Source: RGIG6353 sp964558655 (lineage in GTDB: Bacteria > Bacillota > Clostridia > Oscillospirales > SIG627). Taken from it: DNA of 7,665 nucleotides. This document shows positions 1-7,582 of this stretch, piece by piece. Position 1 is the stretch's first letter. The number at the start of each line of letters is the position of its first letter. The stretch is from assembly GCA_964558655.1 (NCBI GenBank), contig CAZLEX010000047.1:1-7665 (forward strand). Reading direction: 5' to 3'. The position numbers and the translations under genes were made by a program. Under the pieces are notes generated by a model, which saw only the letters and a list, made by a program, of their open reading frames with translations, was not told the DNA's origin and ran no database searches.

Positions 1-2205
1 CTGAGGGATGATCTCGTAATATACAAAGACCGTCTCGTACAGCGTGGGCATAATTTTGCCATTGTCGACGAAGTTGACTCAATCTTGATTGACGAGGCGA
101 GAACGCCTTTGATAATTTCGGGGCAGGGCGATAAATCGACGAAGCTGTATGAAGTCGCAAACAATCTCGCAAGGACTTTTAAGTTTCTGAAAATCAAGGA
201 GACCGACGATAAAGTTATCGACGAGAAAAACGAACAGATGTACGATTATATCATTGACGAAAAATCCCGTTCGGCGACTCTCACGGCGGCGGGAATTGAA
301 AAAGTCGAGAAATTTTTCGGGATTGAAAACTTTTCCGATCCGGAGAATGCCGAAGTCGCACATCATATGAATCAGGCGATTAAAGCATGGGGTACGATGA
401 AGCGGGATGTCGATTATGTCGTAAAGGACGACCAGGTAATAATCGTCGACAGCTTTACGGGACGCCTTATGCCCGGACGCAGATATTCCGACGGACTTCA
501 TCAGGCCATTGAAGCTAAAGAGCAGGTAAAGGTTGAGAGAGAGACAAAGACGCTTGCGACGATAACTTTCCAGAATTATTTCAGACTTTATTCCAAACTT
601 TCGGGAATGACGGGAACGGCACTTACCGAAGAGGACGAATTTCGTACTATATACAACCTCGATGTCATAGTAATCCCGACAAATAAGCCGATGATAAGAC
701 AGGATTTCGAAGATAGGGTTTTCAAAAATCAAAGCGGAAAATATTCGGCGGTAATTAAGCAGATTAAAGACTGTTACGACAGGGGACAGCCGGTACTTGT
801 GGGTACGGTTTCAATCGACAAGTCGGAAGCCCTTTCCAAAGAGCTTTCCAAAAACGGAATAAAACATAATGTGCTAAACGCAAAATTTCACGAAAAAGAA
901 GCCGAGATTATAGCACAGGCGGGTAAATATAAGGCGGTTACCATTTCCACCAACATGGCGGGAAGAGGAACGGATATCATGCTCGGAGGAAATCCCGAAT
1001 ACCTTGCCAGGCAGGATTTGAGACGGGAGGGGTGGTCAGATGAGCTTATAGCGGTATCAGACAGCTTTTTCGACACATCGGACGAACAGATAATTTCCGT
1101 TCGCCAAAGATTTTCCGAACTCGTCAAAATTCACGAAAAAGAGATAGCTCCAGAGAGAGAAAAGGTAATAGAAGCGGGAGGCCTGTTTATAATCGGTACG
1201 GAAAGGCATGAGTCCCGCCGTATAGACAACCAGCTCAGAGGCCGTTCGGGAAGACAGGGAGATCCCGGTAATTCCTGTTTTTACCTGTCGCTTGACGACG
1301 ACCTTATGAGGCTTTTCGGTGGAGAAAAGATAATGGGACTTATTTCGGGACTTAAAATTCCCGATGACCAGCCCATAGACGCAAAGATTCTTTCAAATAC
1401 CATTGAGGGTGCTCAGAAACGCCTTGAAGGGCAGAATTTTGCACGCCGTGAAAATGTTTTGAAGTACGACGATGTCATGAACGAACAACGCCGTGTTATT
1501 TACTCACAGCGTCGCGAAGTTTTGGACGGTGTGGACCTTGCTCCCAAGATGAGAGTGAATATTCGCAACTGGATAAGCTCGAATGTATCGTTATACCTTG
1601 CCTCCGATGACCGCACACAGTGGGATATGGACGGATTTACGAAAGAGTTTTTCCCGATTATTCTTAAGAGTGAAGATATCGAAGATATAAAAAATTCGGC
1701 AGGCATGACAAGCGAAGATGTGGAAAATATGTTAATTTCCCGTGCCGAAGCAATTTACGAAGAAAAAGAAGAGCTTATGACACCTTCGGTAATGAGAGAG
1801 GCAGAGCGTGTTATACTTTTGCGTAATGTCGACAGCAAATGGATGGACCACATTGACGCCATGGACGCTTTGGAAAACAGTATACGTCTTCAGGCATACG
1901 GTCAGCGCGATCCGATTGCCGTTTACAAAATCGAAGGTCTGCAGATGTACAATGAAATGAACGAAGATATTATAGCCGATACTGTGCGTCAACTTCTTTC
2001 GGTAATGCCCCGAAAGGAAATAAAGCGTGAAAATGTCGTAAAAATAACGGGAGAATCTCACGGTGGAGAAGCCAATAGCGAGAAGCGTGCACCCGTTAAA
2101 AAGACTGCGGCAGAAAAAGTCGGACGCAACGATCCCTGTCCCTGCGGAAGCGGTTTGAAGTATAAAAAATGCTGCGGTGCGGGCAAATCCGGAGGAAATG
2201 AATGA
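1..2205 (+). CDS. secA: Protein translocase subunit SecA (5' truncated by window edge)
   Basis: SecA is the cytoplasmic motor ATPase that drives unfolded preproteins through the SecYEG channel. The reading frame is open from base 1, so the gene enters from outside; 734 residues are visible. The Walker A region and roughly the first 170-190 residues are missing. In window numbering, the Walker B DEVD is at 23-26, followed by IDEARTPLIISG and the preprotein cross-linking domain. SGMTGTA is at about 201-207, GRGTD at 321-325 and the helicase motif VI GRSGRQGDPG at 414-423. The helical scaffold carries ARRENVLKYDDVMN, and DSKWMDHID is at 611-619. The C-terminal SEC-C zinc motif has Cys713, Cys715, Cys724 and Cys725 (CxC-x8-CC), which in the family binds zinc and SecB or ribosomes. 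No frameshift or lost motif is seen. The stop overlaps the next start (ATGA), implying translational coupling. Confidence 0.98.
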   Translation: MRDDLVIYKDRLVQRGHNFAIVDEVDSILIDEARTPLIISGQGDKSTKLYEVANNLARTFKFLKIKETDDKVIDEKNEQMYDYIIDEKSRSATLTAAGIEKVEKFFGIENFSDPENAEVAHHMNQAIKAWGTMKRDVDYVVKDDQVIIVDSFTGRLMPGRRYSDGLHQAIEAKEQVKVERETKTLATITFQNYFRLYSKLSGMTGTALTEEDEFRTIYNLDVIVIPTNKPMIRQDFEDRVFKNQSGKYSAVIKQIKDCYDRGQPVLVGTVSIDKSEALSKELSKNGIKHNVLNAKFHEKEAEIIAQAGKYKAVTISTNMAGRGTDIMLGGNPEYLARQDLRREGWSDELIAVSDSFFDTSDEQIISVRQRFSELVKIHEKEIAPEREKVIEAGGLFIIGTERHESRRIDNQLRGRSGRQGDPGNSCFYLSLDDDLMRLFGGEKIMGLISGLKIPDDQPIDAKILSNTIEGAQKRLEGQNFARRENVLKYDDVMNEQRRVIYSQRREVLDGVDLAPKMRVNIRNWISSNVSLYLASDDRTQWDMDGFTKEFFPIILKSEDIEDIKNSAGMTSEDVENMLISRAEAIYEEKEELMTPSVMREAERVILLRNVDSKWMDHIDAMDALENSIRLQAYGQRDPIAVYKIEGLQMYNEMNEDIIADTVRQLLSVMPRKEIKRENVVKITGESHGGEANSEKRAPVKKTAAEKVGRNDPCPCGSGLKYKKCCGAGKSGGNE

Positions 2206-3479
2206 GGAAAGAAAGAATGGGTTACGGAGGCATTTTGTGCGGACTTTTGTTCCTTGTGTCTCCCGATATTTCGCTTTTTGATATTTTACCCGATTTCATA
2301 GGTTATTTGATTATTATTTCGGCTCTTTCAAAGCTTGCCGATATTGATGAGCGGGCTGAAGATGCAAGAAATCTTGCAAAAAGGCTTTTTGTCTTGTCGA
2401 TTATAAAATTTGTCTGTTCGCTTTATCTTGCGAAAATTCAAAAGACAAATCTTCTGCTTGTTACTTTTTCATTCGCCGTACTTGATTTGATACTTGTCAT
2501 TCCTTTTGCAAGACAGCTTTTTTACTCTATCGACTATACTGCGGCAAGGCAGGGAGTAATGCTGTCTCAAAAGAAAAATTTTGAGACAAAGTCACTTCTC
2601 ATGTTCCTTTTTGTGCTTAAAGATACGCTCATGACGGCACCTGCGGCTGTTTCTCTTTTCGATCCGTCGGAAACGGGAGAATACAATGACGGCACATGGT
2701 TTATTGACTTTTCGGCACTTACGAATGTCCTGACGGTTTTGTCATTTTTTCTCATGTGCGTGATGTTCGTTTTCGCCGCAGTGCGTCTTATGCTGTATTT
2801 CCTGCCGCTTATGAAAAACAGGGAGTTGATTTCCCACCTTTATGACAACTACAGAAAGACGGTTTTGTTAATTCCGGCAAGAATGATCACGAAAAATGTT
2901 CGTACCGCAAGTGCTTTGATTATGTCATCGTTCGTATTTTTCGCCGATTTTTACATTGATTTTATCGATGTTTTTCCGACAGCACTGGGTTTTTCGCTTG
3001 TGTTTGCGTATTCCGTTTTTGCAAAGGTTAAAATGCGGCTCAACACTTATATTTTGTCGGCAGTGTCTCTCATCGGTGTCTTTTCGGCGGCTCTGTCTTT
3101 TTGTCACCGCCTTATGTGGTACAAAAAACACGGCAGTGCCATTGAATACAATTTTTCAAAAAGTATGTATACGGTTGCGTTCGGAGTCTCGACGGCACTT
3201 TTGTGTGTATTGACAATGATTTTCCTTTGGAAATCCGTTGCCGAAATGCAGTGCGAATATTTGGGCGGTGGCAACGACAAAATCAGGACAGTTGTACTGT
3301 CTCTGGCGTCGACGGTTGTTTCGCTTTTCGGACTTATTATTTATGTTTTCCCCGAAAAAAATGTCACTTTTGTATTCCCCAATTTGCTTTTTGCGGCGTT
3401 TTTCGTTTATATTTCCGTCGACCGTTACAAGTCGGCTGCCGACGGCATTTTGGCAAAGTATAAAACTTACGATTTTTAA
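2202..3479 (+). CDS. Polytopic membrane protein of unknown function, coupled to secA
   Basis: I do not recognise a characterised family. The 425-residue product has about ten or eleven hydrophobic segments, roughly at 8-20, 28-43, 61-80, 83-103, 131-150, 172-200, 234-254, 257-276, 282-301, 322-343, 361-381 and 386-405, so it should be an integral membrane protein. There is no cleavable signal peptide, and no catalytic motif, nucleotide-binding loop or metal-binding cluster is apparent. A segment reading DILPDFIGY (27-35) resembles a second-half segment DVFPTALGF (255-263), each followed by a hydrophobic stretch and a basic loop, which hints at an internal duplication. The start is well supported: GGAGG at 2191-2195 lies 6 bases before the ATG, inside the end of secA, and the ATG overlaps the secA TGA by four bases. 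Cotranscription with secA and asnB is likely. A role in export or envelope physiology is only a guess from position. Confidence 0.85.
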   Translation: MRKERMGYGGILCGLLFLVSPDISLFDILPDFIGYLIIISALSKLADIDERAEDARNLAKRLFVLSIIKFVCSLYLAKIQKTNLLLVTFSFAVLDLILVIPFARQLFYSIDYTAARQGVMLSQKKNFETKSLLMFLFVLKDTLMTAPAAVSLFDPSETGEYNDGTWFIDFSALTNVLTVLSFFLMCVMFVFAAVRLMLYFLPLMKNRELISHLYDNYRKTVLLIPARMITKNVRTASALIMSSFVFFADFYIDFIDVFPTALGFSLVFAYSVFAKVKMRLNTYILSAVSLIGVFSAALSFCHRLMWYKKHGSAIEYNFSKSMYTVAFGVSTALLCVLTMIFLWKSVAEMQCEYLGGGNDKIRTVVLSLASTVVSLFGLIIYVFPEKNVTFVFPNLLFAAFFVYISVDRYKSAADGILAKYKTYDF

Positions 3480-3482
3480 ATT

Positions 3483-3502
3483 AAAGGAGACTGTTTGATT
3501 TG
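3483..3502 (+). promoter_or_regulatory. Ribosome binding site fixing a TTG start for asnB
   Basis: AAAGGAGA at 3483-3490 is a strong Shine-Dalgarno match. GGAG is separated by 10 bases from the TTG at 3500-3502, and the next codon is TGC. Class II glutamine amidotransferases need the nucleophilic cysteine at the mature N-terminus, so TTG immediately before TGC is the only start that makes sense. There is no ATG or GTG in frame nearby upstream. Confidence 0.85.
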
Positions 3503-5359
3503 TGCGGATTTGTAGGAATGTTTAAAAATTCTTCCGTTCTTCCGGAAGAAAAAGAGCTTGTGGAGAAGATGTCAAAGTCAATTGAATTCAGAGGTCCAGA
3601 TGAAGAAAGAACCGTATTTTGCAATAATATTGCACTCGGATTCAGACGCCTTAGCATTATAGATTTGGAGCGTGGAAGTCAGCCGTTTGAAAAGGACGGA
3701 CTTCTCGGAATATTTAACGGAGAAATTTACAATTACCGTGAGCTTAGATCCGACCTCATAAACGAGGGAGAGAGCTTTTCCACCAACTCTGAAATTGAAG
3801 TAATGCTCGCACTTTACAGGAAGCACGGTGAAGAATTTATCAAGCTTTTACGCGGTATGTTTGCATTTGCCGTCTTTGACAAAGAAAAAAGCGTTGCAAT
3901 GATAGGCCGCGATCCTTTCGGAATAAAACCTCTTTACTATGTCGAACGGGAGGGGAAACTGCTATTTTCTTCGGAAGCGAAAGCACTCTACCTTGACCCG
4001 TCTCTTGACAGAACTCTTATCTCTCCCGAAAATGTACAGCATTATTTTACCTATCAGTATGTGCCTGAACCGCATACTTTGCACCCGGAAATAAAGATAC
4101 TGCCGGCGGGACATTATATGATTTGCGACGGGACGCAGAACATTGTAAAAAGGTATTATACGCCTGTATTTTCTCCGAAAAAAGCCGATGATTTCGAAAA
4201 AAAGGCTCATGAGGTAAGAGAAGCGGTCGAGTCCAGCGTCAAGTATCACATGATATCAGATGTCGATGTCGGAACTTTTTTGTCGGGCGGAATCGACAGT
4301 GCGGTAATTACGGCAACGGCAAGTCGTCTGAATCCGGGAATTAAGGCGTTTACGGTCGCTTTCGGTGAAAAAGAATATTCCGAAATAGACGAGGCGTCAT
4401 CTATTGCCCGTCATTTAGATGTGGAACATATAAAACTTGTGGCAGGGGTGGAAGATTTCAAACGGGCTTTTGACAAAGTTGTATATCATCTTGATTTTCC
4501 CGTTGCCGATCCGTCTACTATGGCTATTTATCTCATTTGCGAGGAAGCGGCAAAGCATCTGAAAGTCGTTCTTTCGGGAGAGGGTTCGGACGAACTTTTC
4601 GGCGGTTACAGGATTTACAACGAGAGTACCGTTTCATCGAAAATATACGCTCTTCCCGGCTTTGTGAAAAAGTTTCTTGCCTGTGGTGCAAATATTCTTC
4701 CCGACGGATTTCGCGGGAAACAGCTCATATATCGAGGTACGACACCGCTTGAAAAACGCTATGTGGGAAATGCGTTCATCTGGAACGAGAAAGAAAAGAA
4801 AGAGATTCTCAAAACATGGTCTCCCGATGTTCATTATTACGACCTCACTGAGAAATTATACCGTGACTGCGAGAACCTTTCTCCCATGACGCGTATGCAG
4901 TACATAGATATGAATACATGGCTCAGAGGGGATATTCTTGTAAAAGGTGACCGGTTGAGTATGGCACATTCGCTTGAAGTTCGGGTGCCCTTTTTGGACA
5001 AAGAGGTTTTTCGCGTTGCTTCATCGCTTCACGATTCCGAAAAACTTTCTCACAACACCACGAAATATATACTGCGTTATGCGTTCCGTGACCTTGTAGA
5101 CGAAGATACATTTATGCGTCCGAAACTCGGATATCCGGTACCGGTCAGAAAATGGCTTAAAAGTGAGATATACGGCTGGGCGAAAGATATCATCGTAAAT
5201 TCGGGAGATAATCCCTTTGTCGACAAAAAACACGCTCTTGAGCTTCTCGAACAGCACCGTGACGGAACTGCCGACAATTATCGCAAACTCTGGACGGTAC
5301 TCGTCTTTTTGCGTTGGTATGATTTATATGTAAGTGAAAAAAGAAAATCACAACAGTGA
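3500..5359 (+). CDS. asnB: Asparagine synthetase (glutamine-hydrolysing), AsnB type
   Basis: This enzyme makes asparagine from aspartate, ATP and glutamine, with AMP, pyrophosphate and glutamate as by-products, in the cytoplasm. The 619-residue length is normal for the bacterial AsnB family. The N-terminal glutaminase domain starts MCGFVG, with Cys2 as nucleophile exposed after Met removal. It carries RGPD at 31-34, GFRRLSIID at 47-55, NGEIYN at 73-78 and RDPFGIKPLYY at 137-147. The C-terminal synthetase domain carries the ATP-pyrophosphatase loop SGGIDS at 262-267, SGEGSDELFGGY at 359-370 and GDRLSMAHSLEVRVPFLD at 483-500. Where many homologues have TxSDxEV in the glutaminase pocket, this one has NSEIEV (96-101), a conservative Asp-to-Glu change. 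It lies 20 bases after the membrane-protein gene and is probably in the same transcript. No T-box leader or dedicated promoter is visible in that gap. A paralogue acting on another amide acceptor cannot be excluded, but every core motif fits AsnB. Confidence 0.95.
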   Translation: MCGFVGMFKNSSVLPEEKELVEKMSKSIEFRGPDEERTVFCNNIALGFRRLSIIDLERGSQPFEKDGLLGIFNGEIYNYRELRSDLINEGESFSTNSEIEVMLALYRKHGEEFIKLLRGMFAFAVFDKEKSVAMIGRDPFGIKPLYYVEREGKLLFSSEAKALYLDPSLDRTLISPENVQHYFTYQYVPEPHTLHPEIKILPAGHYMICDGTQNIVKRYYTPVFSPKKADDFEKKAHEVREAVESSVKYHMISDVDVGTFLSGGIDSAVITATASRLNPGIKAFTVAFGEKEYSEIDEASSIARHLDVEHIKLVAGVEDFKRAFDKVVYHLDFPVADPSTMAIYLICEEAAKHLKVVLSGEGSDELFGGYRIYNESTVSSKIYALPGFVKKFLACGANILPDGFRGKQLIYRGTTPLEKRYVGNAFIWNEKEKKEILKTWSPDVHYYDLTEKLYRDCENLSPMTRMQYIDMNTWLRGDILVKGDRLSMAHSLEVRVPFLDKEVFRVASSLHDSEKLSHNTTKYILRYAFRDLVDEDTFMRPKLGYPVPVRKWLKSEIYGWAKDIIVNSGDNPFVDKKHALELLEQHRDGTADNYRKLWTVLVFLRWYDLYVSEKRKSQQ

Positions 5360-5368
5360 TTTTTAGGA

Positions 5369-5400
5369 TACGGCACAGTCGATTTACCGACTGTGCCGTA
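5369..5400 (+). terminator. Perfect 13-bp hairpin after asnB, weak U-tract
   Basis: TACGGCACAGTCG (5369-5381) pairs perfectly with CGACTGTGCCGTA (5388-5400) across a 6-base loop. It begins 10 bases after the asnB stop, the usual place for a terminator. The downstream bases read GAAAAATTTG, so the U-run expected of an intrinsic terminator is missing. It may terminate poorly, act with Rho, or serve mainly as a 3'-end stabilising structure. Confidence 0.6.
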
Positions 5401-5433
5401 GAAAAATTTGCTGAACTTTGCCGTTACACAAAA

Positions 5434-5463
5434 TGTATATTAGTGACATTGGGGGAATATACA
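5434..5463. repeat. 8-bp inverted repeat upstream of the endonuclease gene
   Basis: TGTATATT (5434-5441) and AATATACA (5456-5463) are exact reverse complements separated by 14 bases. They lie 60-90 bases before the endonuclease ATG. The left arm includes TATATT (5436-5441), which is one base from the -10 consensus, although no well-spaced -35 accompanies it. The dyad could be an operator over the endonuclease promoter. A+T-rich dyads of this size can also arise by chance. Confidence 0.4.
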
Positions 5464-5510
5464 AAAAATTGCCGATGCTTTGAAAATTGAAACATATAAA
5501 TTATTTATCC

Positions 5511-5526
5511 GGGAGTGAAAGTTATG
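5511..5526 (+). promoter_or_regulatory. Ribosome binding site deciding the endonuclease start
   Basis: GGGAG (5511-5515) lies 8 bases before the ATG at 5524. An in-frame GTG at 5515-5517 would lengthen the protein by three residues, but it overlaps this Shine-Dalgarno and has only TTATTTATCC upstream, with no ribosome site of its own. The ATG at 5524 is therefore preferred. Confidence 0.75.
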
Positions 5527-6348
5527 ACATTTACATACGAATATTTTGCCGATAAACTTAATGCAAAGATTAAATCCGATGAATCGTTTATTTATGAACT
5601 TTTGGTTACCGTTGTAAAAAAACCTAATAGATATACGGGAATTTTCAGATTAAGTAACGCAAAAACAAAATTGATTCAGAATGTTACCCAAAGCAGAGAA
5701 ATTAAATTCGGGGATTTTATGGAAGAAATCGTTACCGATTATATTGCTGCTATGGGCTATCGCAACCTGAACAAGAGCATTGGAACAGACGAAGACGGTA
5801 ATGCTTTGAGTGCCGACCAAGTGTTTATGAAAGACGATACCGTTTATTTGGTTGAACAAAAAATAAGAGATGACCACGATAGCACTAAAAAAAGGGGACA
5901 GTTTCAAAATTTCAGAAAAAAATATCTTCTCCTTAAATCTTTATATGCCGGTTATAACATAAATGCGACTATGTGGTTTATAGACGGTAGTTTGAAGAAA
6001 AACAAAAAATATTATATTTCGGAAGCGATGAGTGATTCCGAGCGCGGAGTGGAAATCAATATTTTTTACGGTAGAGCATTGTTTGATGTTATTTTTCCGG
6101 AAACGGATATTTGGGAAGAAATTTGTGCTTACTTGATTAAAAACAAACAGGAGCGAAACAACGAAATACTTTATATTCCCGATTTTGACACAAGCGAAGA
6201 AATTTATATTGCTTTGAAAAAATTAAAAAGGTGTGAACCTACTCTGTATCGCAAACTGATTTCAACCGCACCTGCCTATGTTCAACTCCGAAATGAATTA
6301 TTTCCAACCGAATATAATTTGAATAGAGTTCGGGAATATCCGAATTAA
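5524..6348 (+). CDS. Type II restriction endonuclease, HinfI-like
   Basis: This is the predicted nuclease of a restriction-modification pair; it would cleave duplex DNA at sites not methylated by its partner. The product is 274 residues, close to the roughly 260 of R.HinfI. The likely active site is of the PD-(D/E)xK type: Asp98 in SADQVF, then a beta-strand VYLVEQK in which Glu111 and Lys113 form the ExK pair. This is followed directly by a conserved-looking polar stretch IRDDHDSTKKRGQ (114-126). Other landmarks are TQSREIKFGDFMEE (about 55-68) and ATMWFIDGSLKKNKKYY (148-164). The specificity, probably GANTC, is inferred from the convergent methyltransferase and not read from this protein. 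The gene is more A+T-rich than asnB upstream and is intact. By hand count it contains three GANTC sites, so the putative target is not avoided. Transcription may start in the 5401-5510 region or read through the asnB hairpin. Confidence 0.85.
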   Translation: MTFTYEYFADKLNAKIKSDESFIYELLVTVVKKPNRYTGIFRLSNAKTKLIQNVTQSREIKFGDFMEEIVTDYIAAMGYRNLNKSIGTDEDGNALSADQVFMKDDTVYLVEQKIRDDHDSTKKRGQFQNFRKKYLLLKSLYAGYNINATMWFIDGSLKKNKKYYISEAMSDSERGVEINIFYGRALFDVIFPETDIWEEICAYLIKNKQERNNEILYIPDFDTSEEIYIALKKLKRCEPTLYRKLISTAPAYVQLRNELFPTEYNLNRVREYPN

Positions 6349-6376
6349 AGCGGTTGAACTGATGAAATATTATGAT

Positions 6377-6415
6377 AAAAGGAAGTCCGTTCCTGTCGAG
6401 CGGACTTCCTTTTTT
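6377..6415. terminator. Shared bidirectional terminator of the convergent R and M genes
   Basis: GGAAGTCCG (6381-6389) pairs with CGGACTTCC (6401-6409) around an 11-base loop. It is flanked by AAAA (6377-6380) on the left and TTTTTT (6410-6415) on the right, so the stem can extend by A-T pairs and each strand sees a T-run after the stem. It lies 28 bases after the endonuclease stop and directly abuts the methyltransferase stop (6417-6419), serving both genes. Confidence 0.9.
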
Positions 6416-6416
6416 A

Positions 6417-7517
6417 TCATTTTGTTTTTCTGTACTCTTCTCTGATCTCGGCTATCGAAACGGGTTTGTTTTCTCTGATTACATACCAATAATCAAATCC
6501 GTTTAATCTGTTTGCTTTTACTTGTCTTGCATGGGCACAGCAAGTGTGCATATCAATAAATTGTCCGTTATACTCCAACTTTCCGTCAGCACACAGCTTT
6601 GCAACGGGTTCTCCGTCCTTGAAGCAGAAATCTTCACCGACTGTAAACATTCCCGCAGTAATCATTTCTTCCATTGATACTTTCAACGGTTTTTCATCAT
6701 AAACGGCATTTGCAATCGGAGTATCCACATAAATAGTTTCGCTTAATCTTTGTTCTCCGAATTTACAGTATTTCGGATCCCGTTCGAGCATAATATAATT
6801 TCTGCCAAGTTTTTTTGCGGCGACTCCCGTTGTCATTGTGCCGCCAAACGGGTCCAACACCAAATCGCCTTTTTTAGAAGAAATCGCAATTATTCTTTCT
6901 AACATTTCCAAAGGCTTTTGCGTACTGTGCAGTTTTTCTCCGTTTTCGTCTTTCAATCTTTCCGAACCGGAGCAAACGGCGAATCTCCAAACGGACCCCA
7001 TTTGTTTACGAATACCCTTATCGTATTCATCTTCGGTAAGGGAATCCGCATTAAGTTCTTTTGCGGTTTTGTAATTGAAAGTATATTTGGATTTTTTGCT
7101 TTTTGTCGCCCAAATCAAAGTTTCGTGACTGTTGTTTAACCGTGTTCCCATAAAGTTCGGGGTGGGGTTCTTTTTGTGCCAAACAACATCATTTATCAGC
7201 CAGTAACCCAAATCCTGCATTATTGAACCGATAGTATATATACATTGCATACCGCCGATAACCCAAATAGAACCGTTTGGCTTTAATATGCGATGACAGG
7301 CAGACAGCCATTTTTTTGTGAAAATTTCGTAATCCTCAAGAGAATCGAATTTATCCCAAGTGTCATTGCATCCGTCAAAATCCGTGCCTTCAACTCGTTT
7401 CAAAACGCCTTCCGTTCGCATCCAATACGGTGGATCCGCAAAAATCAAATCTACACTATCGGATTGCATTTTATTCATTTCTTCAATGGAATCCCCACAA
7501 ATTAACTTATTTATCAT
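6417..7517 (-). CDS. DNA adenine N6-methyltransferase, HinfI-type (probable GANTC)
   Basis: This is the modification enzyme of the R-M pair, transferring a methyl group from S-adenosylmethionine to adenine N6. The 366-residue protein has beta-class order. Catalytic motif IV DPPY is at 28-31 within LIFADPPY, a target-recognition region follows, and the SAM-binding motif I, DPFGGTMTTG, is at 222-231 after HSTQKP (197-202). A C-terminal segment (about 285-364), including NGFDYWYV, matches the RAMA-type domain found in M.HinfI and CcrM. From memory, similarity to M.HinfI (359 aa) runs end to end, including the phrases GSIWVIG, HETLIWA and KYTFNYKT, so GANTC is the best guess for the site. The last glycine of the FxGxG loop is Met228. 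The start aligns with the family; the upstream AAGGGA (complement of 7531-7536) is 13 bases away, a weak ribosome site. Five GANTC sites occur in the gene by hand count. A solitary CcrM-like regulator is unlikely given the adjacent endonuclease. Confidence 0.95.
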   Translation of the reverse strand: MINKLICGDSIEEMNKMQSDSVDLIFADPPYWMRTEGVLKRVEGTDFDGCNDTWDKFDSLEDYEIFTKKWLSACHRILKPNGSIWVIGGMQCIYTIGSIMQDLGYWLINDVVWHKKNPTPNFMGTRLNNSHETLIWATKSKKSKYTFNYKTAKELNADSLTEDEYDKGIRKQMGSVWRFAVCSGSERLKDENGEKLHSTQKPLEMLERIIAISSKKGDLVLDPFGGTMTTGVAAKKLGRNYIMLERDPKYCKFGEQRLSETIYVDTPIANAVYDEKPLKVSMEEMITAGMFTVGEDFCFKDGEPVAKLCADGKLEYNGQFIDMHTCCAHARQVKANRLNGFDYWYVIRENKPVSIAEIREEYRKTK

Positions 7518-7553
7518 AACCTATATTTATTCCCTTCAATCGCATTGTGTACT

Positions 7554-7582
7554 ATTATACTACAAATACACAAAAAATACAA
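7554..7582 (-). promoter_or_regulatory. Sigma-70-type promoter of the methyltransferase gene
   Basis: Read on the - strand, TTGTAT (7577-7582) is followed after exactly 17 bases by a perfect TATAAT (7554-7559). The -35 matches only three of six consensus positions, but the -10 and spacing are ideal. Transcription would start near 7547, giving a leader of about 30 bases before the ATG at 7517. No GANTC site falls in the promoter, so simple self-methylation control is not indicated. Confidence 0.7.

Noticed and set aside
79..732. Long open frame on the - strand opposite secA (217 codons)
   Set aside because: It lies entirely antisense to strongly conserved SecA sequence, has no recognisable domain and no ribosome site; it is a shadow of secA codon usage.
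3480..3499. Riboswitch or T-box leader before asnB
   Set aside because: The gap is only 20 bases and is filled by the ribosome binding site.
5369..5400. Transposon terminal repeat or attachment site at the asnB end
   Set aside because: The two arms form one local hairpin placed 10 bases after a stop codon; no matching copy was seen at the right side of the R-M pair.
5515..5523. GTG start adding three residues to the endonuclease
   Set aside because: It overlaps the GGGAG that serves the ATG at 5524 and has no Shine-Dalgarno of its own.
5524..7517. Avoidance of GANTC in the R-M genes
   Set aside because: By hand count there are three sites in the endonuclease gene and five in the methyltransferase gene, about what chance predicts for these lengths, so no avoidance is evident.
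6417..7517. Solitary cell-cycle methyltransferase (CcrM-like)
   Set aside because: The RAMA tail is shared with CcrM, but a convergent endonuclease gene with a shared terminator fits an R-M pair better.
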